From Abelmoschus esculentus (Eukaryota > Streptophyta > Magnoliopsida > Malvales > Malvaceae): DNA of 64,000 bases. The position numbers and the translations under genes are program-made. The stretch lies in NCBI GenBank assembly GCA_035048815.1, contig JAUCBN010000005.1, forward strand, positions 15,278,517 to 15,342,516. The letters run 5' to 3'. The notes beneath the pieces were generated by a model. It was given only the letters and a program-made list of their open reading frames with translations, was not told the DNA's origin and did not search any database. This document shows positions 27,381 to 39,261 of the stretch, one piece after another; positions within the stretch are counted from its first letter, which is position 1, and the number at the start of each line of letters is the position of its first letter.

Positions 27381-30300
27381 TTTTAACCGAGTAAAAAGTT
27401 GAAAATTTTAGATTATTCTGTATAATTTTGTTAAAAATCCCATAATTAACTATTTGAACTCATAAATTTTGATTTCTAAAAAGGCTTTATAGAGAATTCG
27501 TTCAAATCTTAACCGAGTAAAAAGCTGAAAATTTTAGAATAATTAACATAATTTTGTTCAATATCCCATATTTAATTATTTGAACACATATAATTTGATT
27601 TAATAACATCTTTTTTCGTTTTGTTGGGCTTAGAACGAGATTGTCTAAAAAGCCTTTATAGAGAATCCGTTCCAATTTTAACCAAGTAAAAAGTTAAAAA
27701 TTTTAGATTAATCCGTATAATTTTATTCAAAATCCCATAATTAACTATTTGAACTCATAAATTTTGATTTAATAACATCTTGTTTTCGTTTTGTTGGGAT
27801 TAGAACGTGGATTTCTAAAAAGGCTTTACAGAGAATCCGTTCGAATTTTAACCAATTAAAATCTGAAAATTTAGATTAATCTATATAATTTTGTTCAAAA
27901 GCCCATATTTAACTATTTGAACTCATAAAATTTGATTTAATAACATCTTATTTTCGTTTTGTTGGGATTAGAACGTGCATGTCTAAAAACGCTTTATAGA
28001 GAATCCGTTCGAATTTCAAACGAGTAAAAAGGTAAAAATTTTAGATTAATCTGTATAATTTTATTCAAAATCCCATATTTAACTATTTGAACTTATAAAA
28101 TTTTGTTTAATAACATCTTTGTTTTCGTTTTGCTGGGATTAGAACGTGGATGTCTAAAAAGGCTTTATAGAGAATCCGTTCAAATTTTAACCGAGTAAAA
28201 AGCTGAAAATTTTAGATTAATTTGTATAATTTTGTTTAAAAGCCCATATTTAACTATTTGAACGCATAAAATTTGATTTAATAACACCTTGTTTTCGTTT
28301 TGTTGGGATTAGAACGTGGATATCTAAAAAGGCTTCATAGAGAATCCGTTCGAATTTTAACTGAGTAAAAAGCTGAAAATTTTAGATTAATTTGTATAAT
28401 TTTGTTTAAAAGCCCATATTTAACTATTTGAACGCTTTAAATTTGTTTTAATAACAGCTTGTTTTTGTTTTGTTGGGATTAGAACGTGGATATCTAAAAA
28501 GGCTTTATAGAGAATCCGTTCGAATTTTAACCGAGTAAAAAGCTGAAAATTTTAGATTAATCTGTATAATTTTTTTCAAAAGCCCAAATTTAACTATTTG
28601 AACTCATAAAATATTAGTTAATAACATCTTGTTTTTGTTTTGTTGGGATTAAAACGAGCATATCTAAGAAGGCTTTATAGAGAATCAGTTCGAATTTTAA
28701 TCGTGTAAAAAGCTGAAAATTTTACAGATTAATCTGTATAATTTTGTTCAAAAGCCAATATTTAACTATTTAAACTCATAAAATTTGATTTAATAACATC
28801 TTGTTTTCGTTTTGTTGGGATTAAAATGTGCATGTCTAAAAAGTCTTTATAGAGAATCCGTTTAAATTTTAACCGAGTAAAAAGCTGAAAATTTTAGATT
28901 AATCTTTATAATTTTGTTCAAAAGCCCATAGTTAACTATTTGAACTCATAAAATTTGATTTAATGATATCTGGTTTTCGTTTTGCTTGGATTAGAACGTG
29001 CATGTCTAAAAAGGCTTTATTGAGAATCCGTTCAAATTTTAACCGAGTAAAAAGCTGAAAATTTTAGATTAATTTGTATAATTTTGTTTAAAAACCCATA
29101 TTTAACAATTTGAACTCATAAAATTTTATTTAATAACATCTTGTTTTCGTTTTGATGAGATTAGAACGTGGATTTCTAAAAAGGCTTTATAGAAAATCCG
29201 TTCAAATCATAACCGAGTAAGAAGCTGAAAATTTTAGAATAATTAAAATAATTTTGTTCAATGTCCCATATTTAACTATTTGAACACATAAAATTTGTTT
29301 TAATAACATCTTGTTTTCGTTTTGCTGGGATTAGAACGTGCATGTCTAAAAAGACTTTATAGAGAATCCGTTCGAATTTTAACCCAGTAAAAAGCTGAAA
29401 ATTATAGATTAATTTGTATAATTTTGTTCAATAGCACATATTTAACTTTTGAACTCATAAAATTTTATTTAATAACATTTTATTTTCATTTTGTTAGGAT
29501 TAGAATGTGGATGTCTAAAAAGGCTTTATAGAGAATCCATTCGAATTTTAACCGAGTAAAAAGCTGAAAATTTTATATTAATCTGTATAATTTTTTTCAA
29601 AAGCCCAAATTTAACTATTTGAACTCGTAAAATATTAGTTAATAACATGTTGTTTTTGTTTTGTTGAGATTAAAACGTGTATGTCTAAAAAGGCTTTATA
29701 GAGAATCTGTTCGAATTTTAATCGTGTAAAAAGCTGAAAATTTTACAGATTAATCTGTATAATTTTATTGAAAAGCGAATATTTAACTATTTGAACTCAT
29801 AAAATTTGATTTAATAACATCTTGTTTTTGTTTTGTTTGGATTAAAATGTGCATGTCTAAAAAGGCTTTATAGAGAATTCGTTCAAATTTTAATCGAGTA
29901 AAAAGCTGAAAATTTTAGATTAATCTTTATAATTTTGTTCAAAAGCCCATAGTTAACTATTTGAACAGATAAAATTTGATTTAATGACATCTGTTTTTTA
30001 TTTTGCTGGGATTAGAACGTGCATGTCTAAAAAGGCTTTATTAAGAATCCGTTCAAATTTTAACCGAGTAAAAAGCTGAAAATTTTAGATTAATCTGTAT
30101 AATTTTGTTCAAAAGCCCATAATTAACTATTTGAACTATTAAAATTTGATTTAATAACATCTTGTTTTCATTTTGTTGGGATTAGAACGTGCATGCCTAA
30201 AAAGGCTTTATAGAGAATCCGTTCAAATTTTAACCGAGTAAAAAGCTGAAAATTTTAGATTAATCAGTATAATTTTGTTTAAAATCCCACATTTAACAAT

Positions 30301-31269
30301 TTGAACTCATAAAATTTGATTTAAAAACATCTGGTTTTCGTTTTGGTGGGAATAGAACGTGGATGTCTAAAAAGGCTTTATAGAGAATCCGTTTCAATTT
30401 TAACCGAGTAAAAAGCTGAAAATTTTAGATTAATCGGTATAATTTTGTTCAAAAGCCCATATTTAACTATTTGAACTCATAAAATTTTATTTAATAACAT
30501 CTTGTTTTCGTTTTGTTGAGATTAGAACGTGGATTTCTAAAAAGGCTTTATAGAGAATCCGTTCAAATCTTAACCAAGTAAAAAGCTGAATATTTTAGAA
30601 TAATTAATATAATTTTGTTCAATATCCCATATTTAATTATTTGAACACATATAATTTGATTTAATAACATCTTTTTTCGTTTTGCTGGGCTTAGAATGTG
30701 ATTGTCTAAAAAGGCTTTATAGAGAATTCATTCCAATTTTAACCAAGTAAAAAGTTAAAAATTTTAGATTAATCTGTATAATTTTATTCAAAATCCCATA
30801 ATTAACTATTTGAACTCATAAATTTTGATTTAATGACATTTGGTTTTCGTTTTGTTGGGATTAAAACGTGCATGTCTAAAAAGGCTTTATAGAGAATCCG
30901 TTCGAATTTTAACCGAGTAAAAAGCTAAAAATTTTAGATTAACTTATACAATTTCTTTTAAAAGCTCATAGTTAATTATTTGAACTCATAAAATTTGATA
31001 TAATAACATTTGGTTTTTCGTTTTGTTGGGATTAAAACGAGTATGTCTGAAAAGGCTTTATAGAGAATCTGTTCGAATTTTAATCGTGTAAAAAGCTGAA
31101 AATTTTATAGATTAATCTGTTTAATTTTGCTCAAAAGCCAATATTTACCTATTTGAACTCATAAAATTTGATTTAATAACATCTTGTTTTCGTTTTGTTG
31201 GGATTAAAACATGCATGTCTAAAAAGGCTTTATAGAGAATCCGTTCAAATTTTAACCGAGTAAAAAGTT
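27381..31269 (+). repeat. 3.87-kb tandem segmental duplication, copy 2
   Basis: Second copy of the block above, at an offset of 3,868-3,869 bp. For instance, the shortened monomer GATTTCTAAAAAGG lies at 23,603, 27,471 and 31,340. Identity continues to 31,269; the first mismatch with the next array segment is at 31,270 (AGTTT against AGTTG). Older, more diverged relatives of the same unit extend on both sides, about 21,840-23,512 on the left and 31,270-32,150 on the right. Confidence 0.9.
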
Positions 31270-34200
31270 TAAAATTTTAGATTATTCTGTATAATTTTGT
31301 TAAAAATCCCATAATTAACTATTTGAACTCATAAATTTTGATTTCTAAAAAGGCTTTATAGAGAATTCGTTCAAATCTTAACCGAGTAAAAAGCTGAAAA
31401 TTTTAGAATAATTAATATAATTTTGTTCAATATCCCATATTTAATTATTTGAACACATATAATTTGATTTAATAACATCTTTTTTCGTTTTGTTGGGCTT
31501 AGAACGTGATTGTCTAAAAAGGCTTTATAGAGAATCCGTTCCAATTTTAACCAAGTAAAAAGTTGAAAATTTTAGATTAATCTATATAATTTTATTCAAA
31601 ATCCCATAATTAACTATTTGAACTCATAAATTTTGATTTAATAACATCTTGTTTTCGTTTTGTTAGGATTAGAACGTGGATTTCTAAAAAGGCTTTATAG
31701 AGAATCCGTTCGAATTTTAACCAATTAAAATCTGAAAATTTAGATTAATCTATATAATTTTGTTCAAAAGCCCATATTTAACTATTTGAACTCATAAAAT
31801 TTGATTTAATAACATCTTATTTTCGTTTTGTTGGGATTAGAACGTGCATGTCTAAAAACGCTTTATAGAGAATCCGTTCGAATTTTAACCGAGTAAAAAG
31901 GTAAAAATTTTAGATTAATCTGTATAATTTTATTCAAAATCCCATATTTAACTATTTGAACTTATAAAATTTTGTTTAATAACATCTTGTTTTCGTTTTG
32001 GTGGGATTAGAACGTGGATGTCTAAAAAGGCTTTATAGAGAACCCGTTCAAATTTTAACCGAGTAAAAAGCTGAAAATTTTAGATTAATTTGTATAATTT
32101 TGTTTAAAAGCCCATATTTAACTATTTGAACGCATAAAATTTGATTCAATAACATCTTTTTTCGTTTTGTTGGGCTTAGAACCTGATTGTCTAAAAAGAC
32201 TTTATTGAGAATCCGTTCCAATTTTAACCAAGTAAAAAGTTGAAAATTTTAGATTAATCTGTATAATTTTATTCAAAAGCCCATAATTAACTATTTGAAC
32301 CCATAAATTTTGACTTAATAACATCTTATTTTCGTTTTGTTGGGATTAGAACGTGGATGTCTATAAAAAGGCTTTATAGAGAATACGTTCGAATTTTAAA
32401 CTAGTAAAAAGCAGAAAATTTTAGATTAATCTGTATAATTTTGTTTAAAAGCCCATATTTAAGTATTTGAACTCATAAAATTTGATTTAATAACATGTTG
32501 TTTTCGTTTTGTTGAGATTTGAACGTGGATGTCTAAAAAGGCTTTATAGAGAATCCGTTCGAATTTTAACCAAGTAAAAAGTAGAAAATTTTAGATTAAT
32601 CTGTATAATTGTGTTCAGAAGCCCATATTTAACTATTTGAATTCATAAAATTTGATTTAATAACATCTTGTTATCGTTTTGTTGGGATTAGAACGTGGAT
32701 TTCTAAAAAGGTTAAATAGAGGATCTATTCGAATTTTAACCGAGTAAAAAGCTGAAAATTTTAGATTAATCTGTATAATTTTGTTCAAAAGCCCATGTTT
32801 AACTATTTAAAATCATAAAATTTGATTTAATAACATCTTATTTTTATTTTGTTGGGATTAAAACGAGCATGTCAAAAAAGGCTTTATAGAGAATCTGTTC
32901 GAATTTTAATCGTATAAAAAGTTGAAAATTTTATAGATTAATCCGTATAATTTTTTTCAGAAGCCCATATTTAACTATTTGAACTTATAAAATTTGAATT
33001 AATAACATCTTTTTTACGTTTTATTGGGATTAGAACGTGCATGTCGAAAAAGGCTTTATACATATTCTGTTCGAATTTTAATCGTGTAAAAAGCTGAAAA
33101 TTTTAGATTAATCTGTATAATTTTGTTCAAAATATTATATTTAACAATTTGAACTCATAAATTTTGATTTAATAACATCTTGTTTTCATTTTGTTGGGAT
33201 TAGAACGTGGATATCTATAAAAAGGCTTTATAGAGAATACGTTCGAATTTTAAACTAGTAAAAAGCAGAAAATTTTAGATTAATCTGTATAATTTTGTTT
33301 AAAAGCCCATATTTAACTATTTGAACTCATAAAATTTGATTTAATATCATGTTGTTTTCGTTTTGTTGAGATTTGAACGTGGATGTGTAAAAAGGCTTTA
33401 TAGTGAATCCGTTCAAATCTTAACCGAGTAAAAAGCTGAAAATTTTAGATTAATTAATATAATTTTGTTCAATATCCCATATTTAATTATTTGAACACAT
33501 AAAATTTGATTTAGTAACATCTTGTTTTCGTTTTGTTGGGATTAGAACGTGCATGTCTAAAAAGGCTTTATAGAGAATCCGTTCGAATTTTAACCGAGTA
33601 AAAAGCTGAAAATTTTAGATTAACCTATATAATTTTTTTTCAAAAGCCCATAGTTAATTATTGAAACGTATAAAATTTGATTTAATAACATCTGATTTTT
33701 GTTTTGTTAGGATTAAAATGAGCATGTCTGAAAAGGCTTTATATAGAATCCGTTCGAATTTTAACCGAGTAAAAAGCTGAAAATTTTAGATTAATCTGTA
33801 TAATTTTGTTCAAAAACACATATTTAACTATTTGAACTTATAAAATTTTATTTAATAACATCTTGTTTTCGTTTTGTTGGGATTAGAACGTGGATGTCTA
33901 AATGCTTTATAGTGAATCCGTTCAAATCTTAACCGAGTTAAAAGCTGAAAATTTTAGAATAATTAATATAATTTTGTTCAATATCCCATATTTAACTATT
34001 TGAACACATAAAATTTGATTTAATAACATCTTGTTTTCGTTTTGCTGGGATTAGAACGTGCATGTCTAAAAAGTATTTATAGAGAATCCGTTCGAATTTT
34101 AACCCAGTAAAAAGCAGAAAATTATAGATTAATTTGTATAATTTTGTTCAATAACACATATTTAACTATTTGAACTCATAAAATTTTATTTAATAACATT

Positions 34201-35417
34201 TTATTTTTGTTTTGTTAGGATTAGAACGTGGATGTCTAAAAAGGCTTTATAGAAAATCCATTCGAATTTTAACCGAGGAAAAAGCTAAAAATTTTAGATT
34301 AATCTGTATAATTTTGTTCAAAATCCCATATTTAACTATTTGAACTCATAAAATTCTATTTAATAACATCTTGTTTTCATTTTGTTGGGATTAGAACGTG
34401 GATGTCTAAAAAGGCTTTATAGAGAATCCGTTCGAATTTTAACCGTGTAAAAAGCTCAAAATTTTAGATTAATCTGTATAATTTTGTTCAAAAACCCATA
34501 TTTAACTATTTAAACTCATAAAATTTGATTTAATAACATCTTGTTATCGTTTTGTTGGGATTAGAAGGTAGATGTCTATAAAAAGGCTTTATAGAGAATC
34601 CGTTCGAATATTAACCCAGTAAAAAGCTGAAAATTTTAGATTAATCTGTATAATTTTGTTCAAAAGCCCAAATTTAACTATTTGAACTCATAAAATATTA
34701 GTTAATAACATCTTGTTTTCGTTTTATTGGGATTAAAACGAGTATGTCTAAAAAGGCTTTTAAGAGAATCTGTTCGAATTTTAATCATGTAAAAAGCTAA
34801 ACATTTTATAGATTAATCTGTATAATTTTGTTTAAAAGCCAATATTTAACTATTTGAAGTCATAAAATTTGATTTAATAATATCTTGTTTTCGTTTTGTT
34901 TGGATTAAAATGTGCATGTCTAAAAAGGCTTTATAGAGAATTCGTTCAAATTTTAACCGAGTAAAAAGCTAAAAATTTTAGATTAATCTTTATAATTTTG
35001 TTCAAAAGCATATAGTTAACTATTTGAACTCATAAAATTTGATTTAATGACATCTGGTTTTCGTTTTGCTGGAATTAGAACGTGTATGTCTAAAAAGGCT
35101 TTATTGAAAATCTGTTTAAATTTTAACCGAGTAAAAAGCTGAAAATTTTAGATTAATCTGTATAATTTTGTTCAAAAGCCCATAATTAACTATTTGAACT
35201 ATTAAAATTTGATTTAATAACATCTTGTTTTCGTTTTGTTGGGATTAGAACGTGCATGCCTAAAAAGGCTTTGTAGAGAATCCGTTCAAATTTTAACCGA
35301 GTAAAAAGCTGAAAATTTTAGATTAATCTGTATAATTTTGTTTAAAAGCCCATATTTAACAATTTGAACTCATAAAATTTGATTTAATAACATCTGGTTT
35401 TCGTTTTGTTGGGATTA

Positions 35418-35598
35418 ATACAACCCAAACCTTTTTTCACTCTTAAGATATGTTCCCTCCCTCGTGAACTTTTTTTTTCTTTTTGAGATTTTGGATTTTG
35501 TTTTTTCAATTTTTTTTTCAATTTTTTTTGACTTTCTGTTTTCTATCCCGAGATAGAGAAAAAAATACTTACTGAATCGCCAATGCTCTGATACCAAT
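35418..35598 (-). mobile_element. Internal 5' leader and primer-binding site of an LTR retrotransposon
   Basis: In minus-strand reading, the LTR edge at 35,599 is followed by two bases and then TGGTATCAGAGC (35,585-35,596). This is the classic primer-binding site complementary to the 3' end of initiator methionine tRNA. About 170 bp of A-rich leader follow, then the element stops against satellite A at 35,417. Gag and everything downstream are gone. The 60-residue open frame here (SKKIEKKIEKTKSK and similar) is low-complexity leader translated by chance. Confidence 0.85.
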
Positions 35599-36598
35599 TG
35601 ATATGAATCCGGTTGCGGAATATCCGAATTTGTATATATGATTACCCGATCATGATTCTAGTAAGTAATTGATATGATTACAAGATGATACGATAATGGA
35701 ATGATGATAAGTTGATTCTTGTGTTTAGGATGAAGTATGGAGAATATGGATGTATGGTTGATGGAAATGAAAAGATGAAATGTGATTGATAGTGCGGTGT
35801 AAACGAAGGAGTAACCAACACTAAAAAGTGAAGACCCGTTCTTTAAGAGTTATATGAACTAGGAACCAACAATATAAAAAAATGAAAAGGGATTAATGCC
35901 ACAAGAACAATGTTGCAAGCCGATAAAGTTCAAAAAGAACTATAAAAGAGAACACTCTCAAAGTTTAGTATATACCAAAAGTTGTTCCTTTTACAATGAA
36001 ATGAGTGTCTATTTATAGGTGTAAGACAACAACAAATTGATTAGCCTAGACAAAGATTAAAGACTCATTATTCTGGTGTTAAAGGCCTATTAATTTGTAG
36101 GTTATCCTATCTCCAATTGACAGCCAAAAAGGTTTGATCTAACAAGGATGAATGTGGACATTCGTAAGATGAATGTAGACATACATATCATCCACATGGA
36201 GAAACTCTTGGTCTAATGAACTTGATTAAGTTGTCATTCATCCTCCTTTAATGGTCTGTTGATAAAGCATTGAATTCAGCAATTGAATGGCCTCATGAAT
36301 TTGTTGAACAAGCATCTTGTGACTATTCCCGTACTGAATTTTCAGCATGCACTGTCTTCACTAATTTAATCATATCTTAAGCTCCTGATATCGGATTGAG
36401 GTGCTTCAAAGTGAGTTGGAAAGATAAGAAATAGAGGAATAAGTTTGAAGCAGACCTCAAGACTCAAACATGCTCGTATCCAATCCAAAAATGACGAACA
36501 TGTTGACTGATATTCCTTGAACTCCCTCCTTAAGTGTTGCTTTAATTCTTACCTTTACTCTACCTTAATTGTTGATAATGAAGGCTTTCATTGCATGT
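35599..36598 (-). mobile_element. LTR of a minus-strand retrotransposon, copy 1 (right edge uncertain)
   Basis: Begins TGATATGAATCC directly beside the primer-binding site and is matched base-for-base over most of its length by 62,969-64,000, so at least 1.0 kb is LTR. A minus-strand TATA box (CTATAAATAG, plus-strand 36,009-36,018) agrees with the orientation. Compared with copy 2 it lacks about 49 bp near 35,850 and carries a short tandem duplication of a GATGAATGTGGACAT-like segment near 36,160. The true end lies somewhere between 36,598 and 37,230 and cannot be fixed, because the second copy runs off the window. Confidence 0.82.
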
Positions 36599-37231
36599 CT
36601 TCTCAAATAAAAACTGATAAGCTTTATGAAAGATTAAGTAGCTCTTAAGTAGTCTTTAAGTGCCTCTTTAAGTCGTGTATTTAGGAGCTCTTCAATGCAT
36701 TGTTTTCTTGCTAAAACTGAAAGCCTTTAAGTGGTGTGTAAATCTCCCTTGAATGTCTTAAAAATGATCAGCCATCATGGTGTCTTCAAGTATCTTTAAC
36801 TGGTAGTAAATGAATTGTCATTCTTGTAGAAAATGATCAGCCATTTGATCCCAAATGAATACCCTAGATGAAAATATAAGCAACCATTAGATAACAACTT
36901 TATTCAATAAAATAAAAGTAAATGCATGAAACATATTTAATGAGCTAGTTTAATTAATGAAACTGGTTACATTGAATGATCTAGTTTAATTAATTAATCC
37001 GTACACTAAATGAACTCATAAACATAAGAAAACTAACATGCTTTAAGTGAACTATCATGCATTAATTAAACTAATGAACTTAATTGAACTAACATGCTTA
37101 AATGAATATCAAGCATTATTTATTCATGCACACATGCTGAAATTAAATTTAAAAAACTTAAGAAAGAACTCATGCAAACTCATGCACAAGTAGGAGGCTG
37201 TATTATTCCGACATAGTTGGTGTTGCATTCT
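36599..37231. other. AT-rich stretch, probably rest of the LTR plus retroelement 3' untranslated region
   Basis: No coding region or RNA gene is visible. Repeated words around TTAATTAA, AACATGCTT and CATGCA give it a low-complexity look. It lies between a confirmed LTR on the left and a minus-strand polyprotein-end fragment on the right, so it should hold the LTR's U3 start and the polypurine tract. No convincing purine run was found. Confidence 0.4.
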
Positions 37232-37447
37232 CTAATTTCCAGCCTTGAATAAATAGATTTCCCATGGCCTTTGAAATTTCTTGGTTTTAGCACGAGTCAT
37301 AGGTCCAATAGGAAATTCTTCTGATTCATTTTTGGTTGTGATCGTATCAAAACACTTTTTGTACTTGTTTGATTTAGGAGTTCTTTTAATAAGCTTAGGT
37401 GATAAAGACTTAAACCTTTTGGAAAAATAACTAGAGGTACCTATCAC
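37232..37447 (-). pseudogene. Possible C-terminal fragment of a Ty3/gypsy polyprotein
   Basis: Open frame of 71 residues with a basic, lysine-rich composition and the word GPMTRAKTKKF. Plant Ty3/gypsy polyproteins commonly carry PMTRARAK-type motifs near their ends. The fragment then reads PWEIYLFKAGN and stops. It lies upstream, in the minus sense, of the LTR at 35,599, the position expected for the end of pol before a 3' LTR. There are no catalytic domains, and the identification rests on one short motif, so it is tentative. Confidence 0.35.
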
Positions 37448-37838
37448 CGGCTCTAGTTTTGCTCTCCTTCATGCTAGAGGTGCCCGAAACTGGCTCTAGT
37501 ATGCTAATAGGTTGTTAATAAAAAAATAAATAAGAAATAAGAAACAGAAGAAAATAGAAAACACATATCTTGAGGTGCCCGAAATTGGCTCAAGACTTGT
37601 CGTTTTAAGGAGATAGCTTTAATCCAAGATTCTATTTGTCTTGAACTTAGAGTTTATCTAAGAAAGCCTTGAATCAGCCTTGTCCATAAAACGCATACAC
37701 TCACCTAGCCTTATAGTTTGTTTCTTAGTAGAAGTCCTTGGGTAAACTAGTGGCTAAAACAGAGAGATGGACATGACCATGGTAGGGAGAATAGATGGAA
37801 AAGTAAGGCCAAAGGGAGTAAGGTTCGAGTTTGGGGGT
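37448..37838. other. Unique-looking retroelement flank with three short imperfect repeats
   Basis: No gene recognised. Three related 26-bp segments occur: CTAGAGGTACCTATCACCGG... near 37,430, CTAGAGGTGCCCGAAACTGG... near 37,473, and TGAGGTGCCCGAAATTGG... near 37,571. The first two carry CTAGAG...CTCTAG arms and could fold as hairpins. The stretch ends with AGGTTCGAGTTTGGGGG, which resembles a polypurine tract in front of the next region. Confidence 0.4.
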
Positions 37839-39261
37839 ATTTGATGAGTGCCTTAAAGACAGTTATTTACTACCCTTCTCATGGTACTTTAAGCATCACC
37901 TACAAAGTCAATATTTATAAAGAATGTAAATATTTTAAAGAACTCTTTGCTCAAATATTGGATATTCCATTATCATCACCTACAAAGTCAATATTTATAA
38001 AGAATGCAGATATTTTTACATATTCTGTACATGCAGGAATATCCAGAGCTGAAGCGGCAGAGAAGCAGTGTTGCGGCCGAGATAAAAGCAAGGCCACGAC
38101 AGAATCCAGTGTGGCAGCATCAACAATGGAGGCGCATTGAAAGATAAAAATATAGAGAATATTCTGGAAGATACAACGCATCAATTGGACCAGGCTAACG
38201 CGCCAAAAGCCCAAGTAAGAGACCAAGCGGAAAAATCCTTCTAGAAGGCGGCAAACTTGAAAATATCAGATTCCTTGAATAAGACTTATTCCCTACTCCA
38301 AGTTGAAATCTATTTAGGAAAGGTTTACCCTAGGTTAAGATTATAAATACCCTAGTCGGCCACAATGTTAAGGGAGTCGATTTAGAGAATCGATTAGAGA
38401 GCCAATTTAGAGAGAAACCCTTAGAACCGATCCTTCTCCCTATGAATTGTACTTAAACGATAATATGTTCTAAACTTCTTAGGGATAGGTGAAGATTGTC
38501 AATATTAGTGAGAGGAGATTGATTCTTATATCTTTGTTCTTATATAATAATAAAATCAAAGTTTGCTTATCCTACTGCTATTCTTTGTTCTTGTATCCAA
38601 GCCCGAGAGGGAAGTTTACAAGTAATCTATTTATCTAGCATCGAGAGGTGTAGATTCACGAAAGGGATAAGTACAATTTTGAAGAAACTAACTCGGCCTA
38701 TACTCTTTGGAGGCACCGGGAGATAGGTTAAGAGTTTCAGCAGCTAAAAGAAGTGTTGGATTGGTTGGTGGTTATCGTTGATTTACGCTGAGAGGTATCG
38801 TCAAGGACTGGTAATCAATAGCACTTTGACTCAGAGATGAGCGGAGTCACTTACGGACACTTTGCTGAACTTTGATACCTCTGTCCAAGAGCAAGAGATT
38901 GCCGCGGTAGAGGACTACCAATGTTGCCGAGGTATTATCTGCAGTACTGACGAAGCAGTGTTGTGTGATTGCATTGGACAAGGAGAAGATCAATTGAATC
39001 CACTAATTGACGCAACTGGATCCTACCCACTTTCTTTATATCGTCTTCAACCTTTTATTTTATGTTTTGTTATTTAATTATTTAGTTAGTTAAACAAATC
39101 AACTTAATTGTGCTTTTACTTTATTTTTAGGAGCAAGGGAACAAGATGAAACATATTAAGTATATCAATCCCTGTGGAGACGATACACGGTATACTTATC
39201 ATTTTATTACTTGAGGACGTGTACACTTGCACTCAAATTGCGCTTATACGACGCCCATCAT
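37839..39261 (+). mobile_element. Unclassified retrotransposon-derived region
   Basis: Begins TATTTGATGAGTGCC right after a purine-rich tract (GAGTTTGGGGG) and ends near AATCCCTGTGGAGACGATAC and GTACACTTGCAC, words I associate with the non-coding 3' parts of plant LTR retrotransposons. An exact 31-bp direct repeat (TCACCTACAAAGTCAATATT and onward) occurs near 37,897 and 37,975. The open frames (99, 91 and 71 residues) show no domain. No TG...CA pair with target duplication was found, so the element type is open. The right edge is where LINE sequence starts. Confidence 0.45.

Larger units (their letters stand above)
10832..35417 (+). repeat. Satellite A array, main block of about 144 monomers
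   Basis: Continuation of the 170-bp satellite in the same orientation as 1-6,249. It resumes mid-monomer at ATTAACTATTTGAACTC. About 25 nt of the monomer cut at 6,249 are missing across the retroelement, so the right side lost some satellite along with the element's 5' part. The block holds several higher-order levels described separately. It ends mid-monomer at TTGTTGGGATTA, where a retroelement leader begins. No gene, RNA gene or unique sequence of more than a few bases was seen inside it. Confidence 0.97.

Noticed and set aside
10832..35417. CENP-B-like box in satellite A (TTTTCGTTTTGTTGGGA)
   Set aside because: It shares TTCG and GGG with the box, but the spacing to GGG is one base short and the central A is missing; no functional claim is justified.
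35415..35597. Lysine-rich 60-residue open frame as a gene
   Set aside because: It is the A-rich leader next to the primer-binding site read through; low complexity and no homologous domain.
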